This document shows positions 11,875-20,332 of a DNA stretch of 29,359 nucleotides, in pieces (the first letter of the stretch is position 1; every line of letters starts with the position of its first letter). This DNA comes from a virus, in IMG/VR virus record IMGVR_UViG_3300028735_000026, positions 1 to 29,359 of that record. One strand, given 5' to 3'. The notes beneath the pieces were generated by a model, which was not told where the DNA came from, made no database searches, and worked only from the letters and a program-made list of their open reading frames with translations. The translations under genes were made by a program, and so were the position numbers.

Positions 11875-12308
11875 CCGCGCCGGTCGCGAAATCAGCGCAT
11901 CAGAGCGAAGCGATTGACCGCCAGATCAACGATTGGGATCTGGCGGGGTTGACGAGCGTGGAAATCGCGGCGCGCCTGGCGGCGTTGGCCCCGCCGATTG
12001 TGATGACCGACCGCGCGGTACGGGCGCGCATCGCCCGGCTGAACCAGCGCGCGGTCATCGACCGCGAGGCGATGATCCAGCACGAGCTGCGCGTGCTTTC
12101 GTTCGCTGAGCGCAAAACCGTGGAAGCGCTCGACCAGGTGGACGCCGACGCGGTCGCGCCGGCCGTGACGGCGCTGCGCGGGGTGAGCGAGAGCCGGCGC
12201 AAGCTGCTGGGGCTGGACGCGCCGGCGAAGCAGGAAGTGACCGGCGCGGATGGCGGGCCGATCCGGATTATTGAGGCGCTGGCGCCGCCGAATGCGGAGG
12301 ATGTCTGA
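11871..12308 (+). CDS. terS: Terminase small subunit (putative)
   Basis: A 145-residue protein directly before the large terminase. Residues ~15-60 look like a helix-turn-helix (DLAGLTSVEIAARLAALAPPIVMTDRAVRARIARL), followed by helices for oligomerisation and a flexible acidic tail, the usual TerS layout. It recognises phage DNA to start packaging. ATG 11871 with GGAG eight bases upstream is chosen over TTG 11850. Its stop abuts the large-subunit GTG. Identification is mainly by position and HTH-like pattern. Confidence 0.7.
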   Translation: MAAPVAKSAHQSEAIDRQINDWDLAGLTSVEIAARLAALAPPIVMTDRAVRARIARLNQRAVIDREAMIQHELRVLSFAERKTVEALDQVDADAVAPAVTALRGVSESRRKLLGLDAPAKQEVTGADGGPIRIIEALAPPNAEDV

Positions 12309-13598
12309 GTGCGCGACCTGGTGGATGTCACGCCGGATGGCGCGCTGCGGCTGCATATGCACCGCGGCCAGTGGCGCGCCTGGCGCAGCGAGCGCCGGGT
12401 GGTGGCGGTGCTGGCCGGCACGCAGAGCGGCAAGACTTCGTGGGGGCCGCACTGGCTCTACCGCGAGATTCAGCGGCGCGGGCCGGGGGATTATATGGTG
12501 GTGACGCCAACCTTCCAACTGCTTGAGCTGAAGGCGCTGCCGGAGTTTCGGCGCGTCTTTGAAGATTACATGCGCCTGGGCGTGTATACCGGTTCGCCCA
12601 CCCGCCGTTTCACCTTTTCGGTGACGGCGGCGCGGCGCACCTTTGGTGCGCCGCAATCCACTCCGACGCGGGTGTTGTTTGGTTATGCCGCCGAGCCGGA
12701 GAGCCTGGAGAGCGCCACCGCCAAGGCGGCCTGGCTGGACGAGGCCGGTCAGAAGCGCTTCAAGCTGGGCTCCTGGGAAGCCATTCAGCGGCGCTTGAGC
12801 ATTCACCAGGGGCGGACGCTGATTACCACCACGCCCTATGACCTGGGCTGGCTGAAGCAGAAAATCTGGGATCGCTGGCGCGCGGGCGACTCTGAGATCG
12901 AGGTGATTCGCTTCGACAGCACCGAGAACCCGGCCTTCCCCCAGGCGGAGTTTGAGCGCGCCCGGCGCGACCTGCCGGCCTGGAAGTTCGACCTGTTCTA
13001 CCGCGCGATCTTTACCCGCCCTGCCGGCCTGATTTACGACTGCTTCGATATGAATGCTCACGTCGTGCCGCGCTTCGCCATTCCGGCGCACTGGCCGCGC
13101 TTCCTGGGGCTGGACTTCGGCGGGGTGCATACGGCGGGGTTGTTCCTGGCGCGCGAGCCGGGGACGAACCGCCTCTACGCCTATCGCGAGTATCTGGCGG
13201 GCGGGCGCACCGCCAAAGAGCATGCGACGGCGCTGCGCGAGGGCGAACCAATGATCCCGACCTGCGTCGGCGGTTCGGCGTCGGAGGGGCAGTTTCGCGC
13301 GGAGTTTCGCGCCGCCGGCGTGCCGGTGCGCGAGCCGGCGGTGAGCGCGATTGAGATCGGCATTGACCGGTTGTATGGCCTGATCAAGCGCGGTGCGCTG
13401 CTGGTGTTCGATGATCTGGCGCGCCTGCTGGAAGAGCTGCAAACCTACAGCCGTGAGCTGGACGCTGCAGGCGAGCCGACCGAAGCGATTGAGGATCAGC
13501 ACAGCTTTCATATGCTTGACGCGGCGCGCTATATCGCCGGCTGGCTCGAACAGCCGCGCGGCTCGCGCCAGTCGAATTATCTCGCGGGGGACGCATGA
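12309..13598 (+). CDS. terL: Terminase large subunit
   Basis: The packaging motor: ATPase plus nuclease. Walker A is GTQSGKT at 37-43, Walker B AAWLDEAG with Asp144-Glu145, and the coupling motif TTTPYD near 173-178. The RNase H-like nuclease has GLDFGG with Asp269 and HMLDAARYI with Asp404. Where many families have GDP(A/S) as the middle nuclease motif this one reads VGGSASEGQF, a form I believe is normal for its subfamily. 429 residues is usual. The start is GTG 12309, immediately after the TGA of terS. Confidence 0.93.
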   Translation: MRDLVDVTPDGALRLHMHRGQWRAWRSERRVVAVLAGTQSGKTSWGPHWLYREIQRRGPGDYMVVTPTFQLLELKALPEFRRVFEDYMRLGVYTGSPTRRFTFSVTAARRTFGAPQSTPTRVLFGYAAEPESLESATAKAAWLDEAGQKRFKLGSWEAIQRRLSIHQGRTLITTTPYDLGWLKQKIWDRWRAGDSEIEVIRFDSTENPAFPQAEFERARRDLPAWKFDLFYRAIFTRPAGLIYDCFDMNAHVVPRFAIPAHWPRFLGLDFGGVHTAGLFLAREPGTNRLYAYREYLAGGRTAKEHATALREGEPMIPTCVGGSASEGQFRAEFRAAGVPVREPAVSAIEIGIDRLYGLIKRGALLVFDDLARLLEELQTYSRELDAAGEPTEAIEDQHSFHMLDAARYIAGWLEQPRGSRQSNYLAGDA

Positions 13599-14971
13599 AT
13601 GATGACGCCATCGCCCAGCGCCGCGCCGCGGCGCAACCCGACGCCGCGCAGGCGTCGGCGTTTCGCGCCTACGCGCGCGGCCGCCAGCGCGGCACGCTTA
13701 CCAGCGGCCAGCAGCGTATTCTGCGCGGCCTGCTGGGCCACCTGTTCTGTGACAATGTCTGCCATATGGCGCTCAGCCGGGTCGCGGCGCGCGTGAGCCT
13801 GGCGCGGTTTACCATTGATGGCGACGACGCCGCGACGGCGGCGCTGGAAACCTGGCTGCGCGCCTGGTGGGTGCTGAATCAGTTTGAGCGGCTGAGCGCG
13901 GAGGTGCAGTATGCCGCGCTGCGCGACGGCAATCACGGCGTGGCGCTGGAGTGGCGCGATGGGCGGGTGGTCTGCACCCGCGAGCCCTGGTGGAATGGGA
14001 CCCACGGGCTGTGGGTGGCCTATGACGACCTGGGCCGGCCCGAGTACGCGGTGAAAGAATGGGAGCGCAAGCGCACGGTCTGGTATCCTGACCGGATTGA
14101 GCGCTACCAGTTGAGCGGTGATGGCTGGCAGCCGCGCCGGCTGGATGGCGACGCGAGCTGGCCGGTTCCCTGGCGCGACGCGCGCGGCGCGCCGCTGGGA
14201 CTGCCGGTGGTGCATATCGCGGCGTTCGACCGCCCGAATGACGGCGACGCGCCCGGCGATCCCTTGCCGTACTACGGGATGAGCCTGCTGGACGGCGGCG
14301 TGCTGGGGCTGCAAGACGAAATCAATGATGTGCAGCGCGATCTCTCGGCGGCGGCGCGCTTCGCCGGCTACCAGATGCTCTACGGCACCGGCATTCAGCC
14401 GGTGTATGACGAAGCCGGCAATGAGCAGCCGATTATCGTCGAGCCGGGGGCGTTCTTCCGCGACCCATCCGCCGACGCGCGGTTCGGCGCGCTGCCGGCG
14501 GGCAGCCTGGCGGAACTGGAACGCACCCTGACCGTGAAGCTCCAGGCGGTGAGCCGGATGACCGGCGTGCCGCAACATTTGATTGCCGGCGACTGGCCCA
14601 GCGGCGAGGCGCTGCTGCGCGCCGAACAACCGCTGGTGGATAAGGCGACGACGCTGGCCGGCGCGATTGGCCCGGCCTGGGCGAGTCTGGCGCATAAGGC
14701 GACGCGCCTGGCGAATGTGTTTGGCGGCGCGGGTCTGGATGAGACGCTGCTGATTAGCGCGGTGTTCGACCCGGTGGATCGGCGCGACCCGTTGACCCTG
14801 GCGCTGATTGCCGAAAAGCGCGCGCCGTTCGTCAGCCGGCGCGAAACGCTGCGCACCCTGGGGTATGCGCCGCGCGAGCAGGATCGCATTCTGGCAGAAA
14901 TGGATGACGACCGCGCGCAAAGCGCCAGCCTGGGGCAGACCATGCTGGATAATTTCAATAGCGGCGTATGA
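13595..14971 (+). CDS. Portal protein
   Basis: A 458-residue portal of the SPP1 gp6-like superfamily, forming the ring through which DNA is packaged and ejected. Typical landmarks are the N-terminal helical part with ALSRVAARVSL, the beta-rich wing (EYAVKEWERKRTVWYPDRIERY), the stem region LQDEINDVQRDLSAAARF, and SRMTGVPQHLIAG-WPSGEAL, a portal hallmark near the crown. It overlaps terL by four bases and the MuF gene by four bases, as usual for the packaging-portal-MuF order. Confidence 0.92.
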   Translation: MNDDAIAQRRAAAQPDAAQASAFRAYARGRQRGTLTSGQQRILRGLLGHLFCDNVCHMALSRVAARVSLARFTIDGDDAATAALETWLRAWWVLNQFERLSAEVQYAALRDGNHGVALEWRDGRVVCTREPWWNGTHGLWVAYDDLGRPEYAVKEWERKRTVWYPDRIERYQLSGDGWQPRRLDGDASWPVPWRDARGAPLGLPVVHIAAFDRPNDGDAPGDPLPYYGMSLLDGGVLGLQDEINDVQRDLSAAARFAGYQMLYGTGIQPVYDEAGNEQPIIVEPGAFFRDPSADARFGALPAGSLAELERTLTVKLQAVSRMTGVPQHLIAGDWPSGEALLRAEQPLVDKATTLAGAIGPAWASLAHKATRLANVFGGAGLDETLLISAVFDPVDRRDPLTLALIAEKRAPFVSRRETLRTLGYAPREQDRILAEMDDDRAQSASLGQTMLDNFNSGV

Positions 14972-16842
14972 GCGACACCGTTGTTTCACAACTGGATCGC
15001 GCCCTGGCCGCGGCGCGCGCGGCGCTGCTGCAACGTGACGCCGCGGCGCTGCGCCGGCTAATGGCGGCCTATGCCGGCGTGGAGGCGCGGGTGCAGGCGC
15101 GCGTGGCCGCGCTGACCGCCGACATTGACGCGGCGCGCGCGGCGGGCGAAACGGTGAAGCCCTCCTGGCTGATGGAGCGCGACCGCCTGACGACGCTGCG
15201 CCGCCAGATTATCGCCGAGTGGGCGCGCTATGCCGAGCAGGCGCGCGCGGTGATCACCGCCACGCAGCGCGCCGCACTCGATGCCGCAACCCGCGAGGCC
15301 GCCCAGTTGACCCAGGCCGCGCTTGACGATGCCGGGATGCGCGGCGCGGCGGATGTGGCGCGGCTGAATACGCGCGCGGTGGAAGAAGTGGTGGGCGTGC
15401 TGGCGGATGGCTCGCCGCTGGCGGAACTGCTGGCGCGCGTGGGCGCGCAGGCCGCCGCCGATGTGAGCGCGGCGCTGACTCACGCGGTGGCCACTGGGCG
15501 CAACCCGCGCCAGACCGCCAGAGATATTCGCGCGGCGCTGGGCGGCGGGTTGCATCGGGCGCTGCGCATCGCGCGCACCGAGCACCTGCGCGCCTACCGT
15601 AACGCCAGTCTGCAAACCTACCAGGCGAACGCCGACATTCTGCGCGGCTGGCAGTGGCGCGCGTCGCCCAGCCGGCGCACCTGCCCGGTCTGCCTGGCGA
15701 TGGACGGGCGTGAGTTCGGCCTGAACGAACCGTTCGCGAGCCACATTTCGTGTAGGTGTACTCCCGTACCCCTATTAAAAGACCGTGCCTTGCCGCCGCG
15801 CGAAACCGGCGCGGCGTGGTTCGCCCGCCAGCCCGAAGCCGCGCAGCGCGCCATACTGGGGCCGGCCAAGTTCGATCTGTACCAGCGCGGGCGTATTACC
15901 CTGAACGACCTGGTGGGCGTGCGCGATGATCCGCGCTGGGGGCGAGCGGTGTACGAGCGCGGGGTGGGGGAGTTGGAGAGCAACCGCGACAAGCCAGCGG
16001 GCCGTCCAACCCAAGCCCCGCCCAAGCCGCCAGCGACAACCCCGGCGGCATCCGCGCGCGAACGTTTAGAGCATGTCGCGAAGCGTACGAAAGCGAAGCA
16101 GGCCGACCTGAAACAAGATATCGCGGCGTTGGTGCAAGAGCGCGATGAACTGGAGCGCACGAAATTCGTTGCGCCAACGCAAGCCGAGCGTACCGCCGCG
16201 CGCGTGAGGCTCAATGAGGTGAAGACGCGGCTGCAACGCGCGCGCGAACACTACGATAAGCTGGACGCCGAATACCCTGAACTGCTGCGCGAACAACTGT
16301 ACACCCGCAACCCTGCCCGCGTGCAGGCGTTTATCACACAAGGGGTTCCCGACACGCAGCGCCCCGAGATTGAAAAGGCGATCCGCGCCTTTGAGCGCAT
16401 GGTGGAACATAAAACGACGCAATTGACGGTTGAAACAACTGTCAATAACTCGTATTATGTAGTTGGGACAAATGCGTTTCGGTTAAGAAATACCGCCGAT
16501 GCAGCCACTGTTATTCACGAGATGGGGCACTGGCTCGAAGATATCAACCCTACCGTGCGAGACGCGGCGCGAGCATTCCTGGATCGCCGCACGGCGGGCG
16601 AGAAAGATATCCCACTGTATCAATATAATCCGAAATACCTGAACGAGCCCAAGAAGGTGACGCGGCCGGATCAGTTTCGCGATTATTATGTCGGGCGGCA
16701 GTATCGCAATGCCGCCGGGGAATACACGGGAACCGAAGTGCTTTCAATGGGACTGGAATGGTTTTATTCTGACCCGCTTGGGTTTGCCCGTGACGACCCG
16801 GACATGTTCGATTTTATCTATACGATTGTGAGAATGCCATGA
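14968..16842 (+). CDS. MuF-type minor head protein fused to a zincin metallopeptidase domain
   Basis: 624 residues. The first ~290 are a MuF/SPP1 gp7-like minor head protein, with the cysteine signature Cys239-x2-Cys242...His259-x2-Cys262-x-Cys264 (TCPVCLAMDGREF; SHISCRC). A proline-rich linker (~338-360) and a charged coiled coil (~362-440) lead to a C-terminal zincin-like domain (~470-624) with VIHEMGHWLE: zinc ligands His517 and His521, catalytic Glu518, and probable third ligand Glu590 in TEVLSMGLE. The DNA coding for that last domain is markedly AT-richer than its surroundings (one line of 60 has 24 G+C; a line in the MuF part has 47). MuF proteins with swapped C-terminal enzymes are known phage polymorphic toxins. 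Alternatively, the peptidase could work in head maturation, as no separate maturation protease is present. Confidence 0.85.
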   Translation: MSDTVVSQLDRALAAARAALLQRDAAALRRLMAAYAGVEARVQARVAALTADIDAARAAGETVKPSWLMERDRLTTLRRQIIAEWARYAEQARAVITATQRAALDAATREAAQLTQAALDDAGMRGAADVARLNTRAVEEVVGVLADGSPLAELLARVGAQAAADVSAALTHAVATGRNPRQTARDIRAALGGGLHRALRIARTEHLRAYRNASLQTYQANADILRGWQWRASPSRRTCPVCLAMDGREFGLNEPFASHISCRCTPVPLLKDRALPPRETGAAWFARQPEAAQRAILGPAKFDLYQRGRITLNDLVGVRDDPRWGRAVYERGVGELESNRDKPAGRPTQAPPKPPATTPAASARERLEHVAKRTKAKQADLKQDIAALVQERDELERTKFVAPTQAERTAARVRLNEVKTRLQRAREHYDKLDAEYPELLREQLYTRNPARVQAFITQGVPDTQRPEIEKAIRAFERMVEHKTTQLTVETTVNNSYYVVGTNAFRLRNTADAATVIHEMGHWLEDINPTVRDAARAFLDRRTAGEKDIPLYQYNPKYLNEPKKVTRPDQFRDYYVGRQYRNAAGEYTGTEVLSMGLEWFYSDPLGFARDDPDMFDFIYTIVRMP

Positions 16843-17114
16843 CTCAAACTGTCATTCGTATAAAAGAGCGTTATGAAGCTACATTTCACTACGGCAAATG
16901 GGTTCCCGCCAAAAATTACCGATCTGTTGATGATCGGTATGATTGGGAGATTGAAAAATTAAACTATAATCTGCGCGAATCCCCTATCGCCCGGCATGAT
17001 TACTGGACTGAACAAATAGCGGTTGAACGTGCAAAACAAATACTGCCTGAGCAAGTAGAGGTTTTGTCTCTTACAGAAGAGCCAGGCCCCGCGCCGGAAG
17101 GGGCGCTGGAATAG
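16839..17114 (+). CDS. AT-rich follower gene; candidate immunity protein
   Basis: A 91-residue protein (MTQTVIRIKERYEATFHYGKWV start), acidic, soluble, with mixed strand and helix and no known family. Its ATG overlaps the MuF-zincin stop (ATGA, 16839-16842). Its DNA is 35-48% G+C in hand-counted lines, like the zincin-coding part and unlike the head genes around it, so the two look as if they arrived as one cassette. In MuF polymorphic toxin loci the gene after the toxin domain usually encodes immunity, hence the suggestion. The last ~15 codons return to GC-rich DNA. Confidence 0.65.
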   Translation: MTQTVIRIKERYEATFHYGKWVPAKNYRSVDDRYDWEIEKLNYNLRESPIARHDYWTEQIAVERAKQILPEQVEVLSLTEEPGPAPEGALE

Positions 17115-17160
17115 TCGCCGCGCCCCAGGGTTGACCCCTGAAACGCCCGCTCGCATATCT

Positions 17161-17389
17161 GTGCTATACTTGGCGCGACGGGCGACCGTCGCCAATGACC
17201 GAGAAATCTGCCGCCCGCGCCCGAACCCCGGACGCGGTCAACACCAGTAGCGGCGCTGGACGGAGTAACCAGCAACCACAATCATCATTGCCGCGGCGGG
17301 GATAGCCCGCGCGGACGCCGGATGTCAGATGCCCGGCTCGTGTCCCTCCCACGAAGGACACGAGCCGGGCGTTGTGTTGGAGGGTTTCT
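17161..17389 (+). promoter_or_regulatory. Internal late promoter and structured leader before scaffold/capsid genes
   Basis: Extended -10 GTGC-TATACT (17161-17170), in a context (CGCATATCTGTGCTATACT) like that at 9799-9816. The following 220 bases hold no gene but several stems: GCGACGG-GCGA-CCGTCGC (17175-17192), TGACCG/CGGTCA (17196-17201/17235-17240) competing with CCGCG/CGCGG (17215-17219/17233-17237), and a perfect 15-bp hairpin (17331-17345/17356-17370) just before the GGAGG of the scaffold gene. It probably boosts capsid expression; the last hairpin may stabilise or punctuate the mRNA. Confidence 0.6.
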
Positions 17390-18037
17390 ATGGTTCTTCG
17401 CTGGTTTTCGCGTACGCCGCTGCTGGCCGCCGAGGGCGGCGCGGGCGGCGCGAGCGCCGCTCCGACTGGCGGGGCGAGCGCCACGGGAGGCGACCCCGGT
17501 TCAAACGCCGCGATATCCGCCGCGCCAGGCGAGCAACCCGCGGCTCCGAGCGGGGAGACCAGTCGCGCCTTTACCCAGGCGGAACTGGATCGGATTGTGA
17601 AAGAGCGTTTGGCCGAAGAGCAGGCGCGCGCCGAGAAGCGCGCCGCCGCCGAGCGCAAGAAGGCCGAAGACGACGCGCTGGCCAAGAATGCCGAGTGGCA
17701 GAAATTGGCCGAGCAGCGCGCCGCCGAACTGGACCAGGCGCGCGTCCAGGCCGAGTCCGCCGCGCGCTATGCCGCCGCGCTGAACGCGCAGCTTGAGGCC
17801 GAGATCGCCGATTGGCCCGATGAGGTGAAGAGCCTCGACCCAGGCGCCGAGCGCCTCGACGAGCGCCTGACCTGGGTGGCGAAGTCACGCGCGCTGGCGG
17901 CGAAGCTGAAGAGCCTGCCCGCCGCGCCGCGCACCGAGGCCGGGCGCACGCCGCCCGCCGCGCCGGCGACCACGCCGGATCAGCCCGCGACGACGGCGCG
18001 CTACAAGTTTCAGCAGCCTGGCGATGTGTCGTGGTAA
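17390..18037 (+). CDS. Scaffold protein
   Basis: 215 residues: a low-complexity Gly/Ala/Pro N-terminus, a long charged helix at ~60-140 (RIVKERLAEEQARAEKRAAAERKKAEDDALAK), and a proline-rich tail. This is the composition of phage scaffolds that shape the prohead, and it sits right before decoration and capsid genes. ATG 17390 has GGAGGG six bases upstream; the upstream GTG frame is ignored. The name follows from position and composition, not from a motif. Confidence 0.75.
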   Translation: MVLRWFSRTPLLAAEGGAGGASAAPTGGASATGGDPGSNAAISAAPGEQPAAPSGETSRAFTQAELDRIVKERLAEEQARAEKRAAAERKKAEDDALAKNAEWQKLAEQRAAELDQARVQAESAARYAAALNAQLEAEIADWPDEVKSLDPGAERLDERLTWVAKSRALAAKLKSLPAAPRTEAGRTPPAAPATTPDQPATTARYKFQQPGDVSW

Positions 18038-18066
18038 CGGTGGTAACAACGTAAAGGAGCAGTCCT

Positions 18067-18471
18067 ATGGCCGCGGTAACCCGCGTCAAAGCCCGCCCGG
18101 TCACGCCGGTCGGCTATGAGTTTAACGACACCGGCACGCTCACCGAAGCGGTGACCGCCGGCGACCTGTTGACCCTGGGGGCGTCGGGCTGGAGCAAGGC
18201 CGCCACCAGCGCCGTCAACGCCCACGGTATCGCGCTTCAGGATGGCTTTGCCGGGCAGACCAACTTCCCGGTCGGCATTCAGGGCGAGATGGACGGCTTT
18301 TCCGGCATGACGCCCGGCACGGCGCTCTACCCGTCGGGCGCGACCGCCGGCGGGCTGGACACCACCGCGACGACGTTCTACAGCGCGGCCACGACGCCGG
18401 CCGTCGCCGTGCCGGCGCAGCCGAATGTGCGCGCGGTAAGCGCCACCCGCATCCGGTTTAACTTCGTCTAA
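18067..18471 (+). CDS. Capsid decoration / stabilising protein
   Basis: 134 residues of beta-rich sequence. GTLTEAVTAGDLLTLGASGW, then GIALQDGFAGQ, and PVGIQGEMDGF-SGMTPGTALYPS resemble DUF2190/head-fibre type decoration proteins that bind the outer capsid. AAAGGAG precedes the ATG by eight bases. Location between scaffold and major capsid supports the call. Confidence 0.7.
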   Translation: MAAVTRVKARPVTPVGYEFNDTGTLTEAVTAGDLLTLGASGWSKAATSAVNAHGIALQDGFAGQTNFPVGIQGEMDGFSGMTPGTALYPSGATAGGLDTTATTFYSAATTPAVAVPAQPNVRAVSATRIRFNFV

Positions 18472-18497
18472 GACGATGCTCGAAAGGATCGACCGCC

Positions 18498-19574
18498 ATG
18501 CCATTTGGCGTTCTGGATACCAACACGATTGACCTGCCGGCGAATATCGACGCGACCTATCTGCGCGGCCTGAGCACGCGCGCCGGTGTCGTCTGGGAGA
18601 ACTTGCTGCGCGAGATTGACCGGCGGGTGGCGACGTTCAATAGCACGCTCGACCCGCTGGTGGCGGCGCTGATTACGCCGACCAGCGAAGCCTGGCAGGA
18701 TGATAACGCCGCCGCTGCCTTCAGCGCGGCGGAAGATGATGAATACACTATGCCGCGGCCCCAACTGGTGGAGCGCGCCGGGCATATGTATGCCATCAAG
18801 GGCTGGAATGTCAGCCTTCAGTTTACCGAAGACGGCCTGGAAGGCATGAGCCAGACGCAGATCCTGAACAACATCGACAACGCGCTGCTGGGTCTGCGGA
18901 TGAAACAGCGCGCGCGGACGCTGCACCGCCTGTTCAGCAATGCCGAAATCCGTGTCGCCAAGGGCACGACCGCGACCAGCCCCGGCTTTGCCGGCAGCGG
19001 TACGGGCAGTAATGTCTTCGTCGGCGCGAGCTACCCGAATGGCGACGCGCTGCCCGGAAGTTACACCCATTACTTCCGCGACACGACCGCTAATCGCGCG
19101 ACGGCGATTAAGGCGGCGCGCAACCGGCTGAAAATGTGGCACGCCGGGCCGTTTGACCTGATCGCCAGTCAGGCGGAAGTGGATGCCATCAGCGGCCTGG
19201 CCGATTTCGTGTCGGCGGGCTCGGAGCTGATCCGCGCCGGCAGCGGCGTAAGTGAGGCGCAGATCGACGCCGCGCGCTTTGTCGGGGTGTACGACAAGGA
19301 CATTCGAGTCTGGCAGCCAGTGACCGAGTTCACCACAGCGCATATCGCGATTGTGAAGAGCTATGGCGCGCTGAATGCCATGAACCCGCTGGTGTGGCGC
19401 TATGACGCCGCGATTGGGCGCGGCGCGTACGTGCGCTCGCGTTCGCTCTACCCGCTGGATCAGGCGATTGTGCGGCAGCGCTTTGATATCAGCGTGCGCG
19501 ACCGTACCCAGGCTTGCCTGGTCTACCTGGCGGCCAGTGGCGATTACACCGCGCCGACCGTAACCGGAGCCTAA
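18498..19574 (+). CDS. Major capsid protein
   Basis: 358 residues in the expected place after scaffold and decoration genes. It has an N-terminal helix, an alpha/beta body with GHMYAIKGWNVSLQFTEDG, an ATAIKAARNRLKMWH helix and a C-terminal VRQRFDISVRD strand, compatible with the HK97 fold. CGAAAGGATCG precedes ATG 18498. There is no delta-domain/protease pair, so assembly probably uses the separate scaffold without HK97-type processing. Confidence 0.85.
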   Translation: MPFGVLDTNTIDLPANIDATYLRGLSTRAGVVWENLLREIDRRVATFNSTLDPLVAALITPTSEAWQDDNAAAAFSAAEDDEYTMPRPQLVERAGHMYAIKGWNVSLQFTEDGLEGMSQTQILNNIDNALLGLRMKQRARTLHRLFSNAEIRVAKGTTATSPGFAGSGTGSNVFVGASYPNGDALPGSYTHYFRDTTANRATAIKAARNRLKMWHAGPFDLIASQAEVDAISGLADFVSAGSELIRAGSGVSEAQIDAARFVGVYDKDIRVWQPVTEFTTAHIAIVKSYGALNAMNPLVWRYDAAIGRGAYVRSRSLYPLDQAIVRQRFDISVRDRTQACLVYLAASGDYTAPTVTGA

Positions 19575-19577
19575 GCG

Positions 19578-20021
19578 ATGGCCGCGACGTTTGACCCCGC
19601 GTTGCCTGCCGCGCTGGATCGCATGCGCCTGGCGCTGGGCGATACCAACACCGGCGCGGCCAAGCCGGCGGGCGCCGATCCGTTGCAATTGCCGGTGGAT
19701 AACGCGATCTACACCGGCCTGCTGGCCTACCACGGCCAGGATGAGCGCGCGGCGACCGTCGCGCTGGCGGACGCGCTGATTGCGCGCTACAGCCAGGAGC
19801 CGACCAAAGCGGCGCTGGATGGACTGGAAAGCGCCGAATGGGCGGCGCGGCTGCGCGGCTGGGAAACCCTGGCCGCGCGGTTGCGCGCCGAGGTGAGCGC
19901 CGACCAGGCCCGCACGGCGCGAGCTGCGTCCGGCAGCGGCCTGACCGTGCTTACCCAGCGCGCATCCGGGTTGGGGCGCAACGAGTATCGCGCGGAGCGC
20001 CGCGATGACGGGGTGTGGTGA
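19578..20021 (+). CDS. Head-tail connector, gp6-like (putative)
   Basis: 147 residues, mainly helical (LPAALDRMRLALGD; ATVALADALIARYSQEP; AARLRGWETLAARLRAEV), the build of head-completion adaptors binding under the portal. It is the first gene after the capsid gene, the usual adaptor position. Its stop overlaps the next start by one base (TGATG). Confidence 0.65.
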   Translation: MAATFDPALPAALDRMRLALGDTNTGAAKPAGADPLQLPVDNAIYTGLLAYHGQDERAATVALADALIARYSQEPTKAALDGLESAEWAARLRGWETLAARLRAEVSADQARTARAASGSGLTVLTQRASGLGRNEYRAERRDDGVW

Positions 20022-20329
20022 TGTGGAGTGACGCGACCGCCAGCCGGCTGCGCGCGCTGGTCGCGCAATCGTGCGACCAGCAGATTACCTTGCGCCGCGG
20101 CGCGACCACGCTGGCGGCGCAAGCCGCGGCGCTGGCGCTGACGTTGCCGCGCGACCAGCGCGACCCGAGCAGCCAGGCGGCGCACGCATCCGTGCGGGTG
20201 ATTGGCGCGCCGGAACTAAATATTCAGGCCGGCGACCGCTTTACCTGGAATGGCGCGCTGTGCGAAGTGACGCTGGTGCGGCCGGATCGCGCGATCGCAA
20301 CGGTGGCCGACGCAAAGTTGGTGAGGTGA
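20021..20329 (+). CDS. Head closure protein (putative stopper)
   Basis: 102 residues starting MWSDATASRLRALVAQ. After an N-terminal helix it is beta-rich (QQITLRRG; RVIGAPELNIQAGDRFTWNGALCEVTLVRPD), like small beta-barrel head-closure proteins that plug the portal. Position between adaptor and tail-completion genes supports it; there is no diagnostic motif. Confidence 0.6.
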   Translation: MWSDATASRLRALVAQSCDQQITLRRGATTLAAQAAALALTLPRDQRDPSSQAAHASVRVIGAPELNIQAGDRFTWNGALCEVTLVRPDRAIATVADAKLVR

Positions 20330-20332
20330 GCC

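Noticed and set aside
11892-13511. 539-codon minus-strand frame opposite the terminase genes
   Set aside because: Shadow of terS/terL; arginine, histidine and glutamine runs without any structure.
13577-14989. 470-codon minus-strand frame opposite the portal gene
   Set aside because: Shadow; the plus frame is a recognisable portal.
17131-17136. TTGACC as -35 for the promoter at 17161
   Set aside because: It is 28 bases from the -10, too far for sigma-70; the -10 is better explained as an extended type.
18468-19733. 421-codon minus-strand frame opposite the major capsid gene
   Set aside because: Shadow, same codon-bias artefact.
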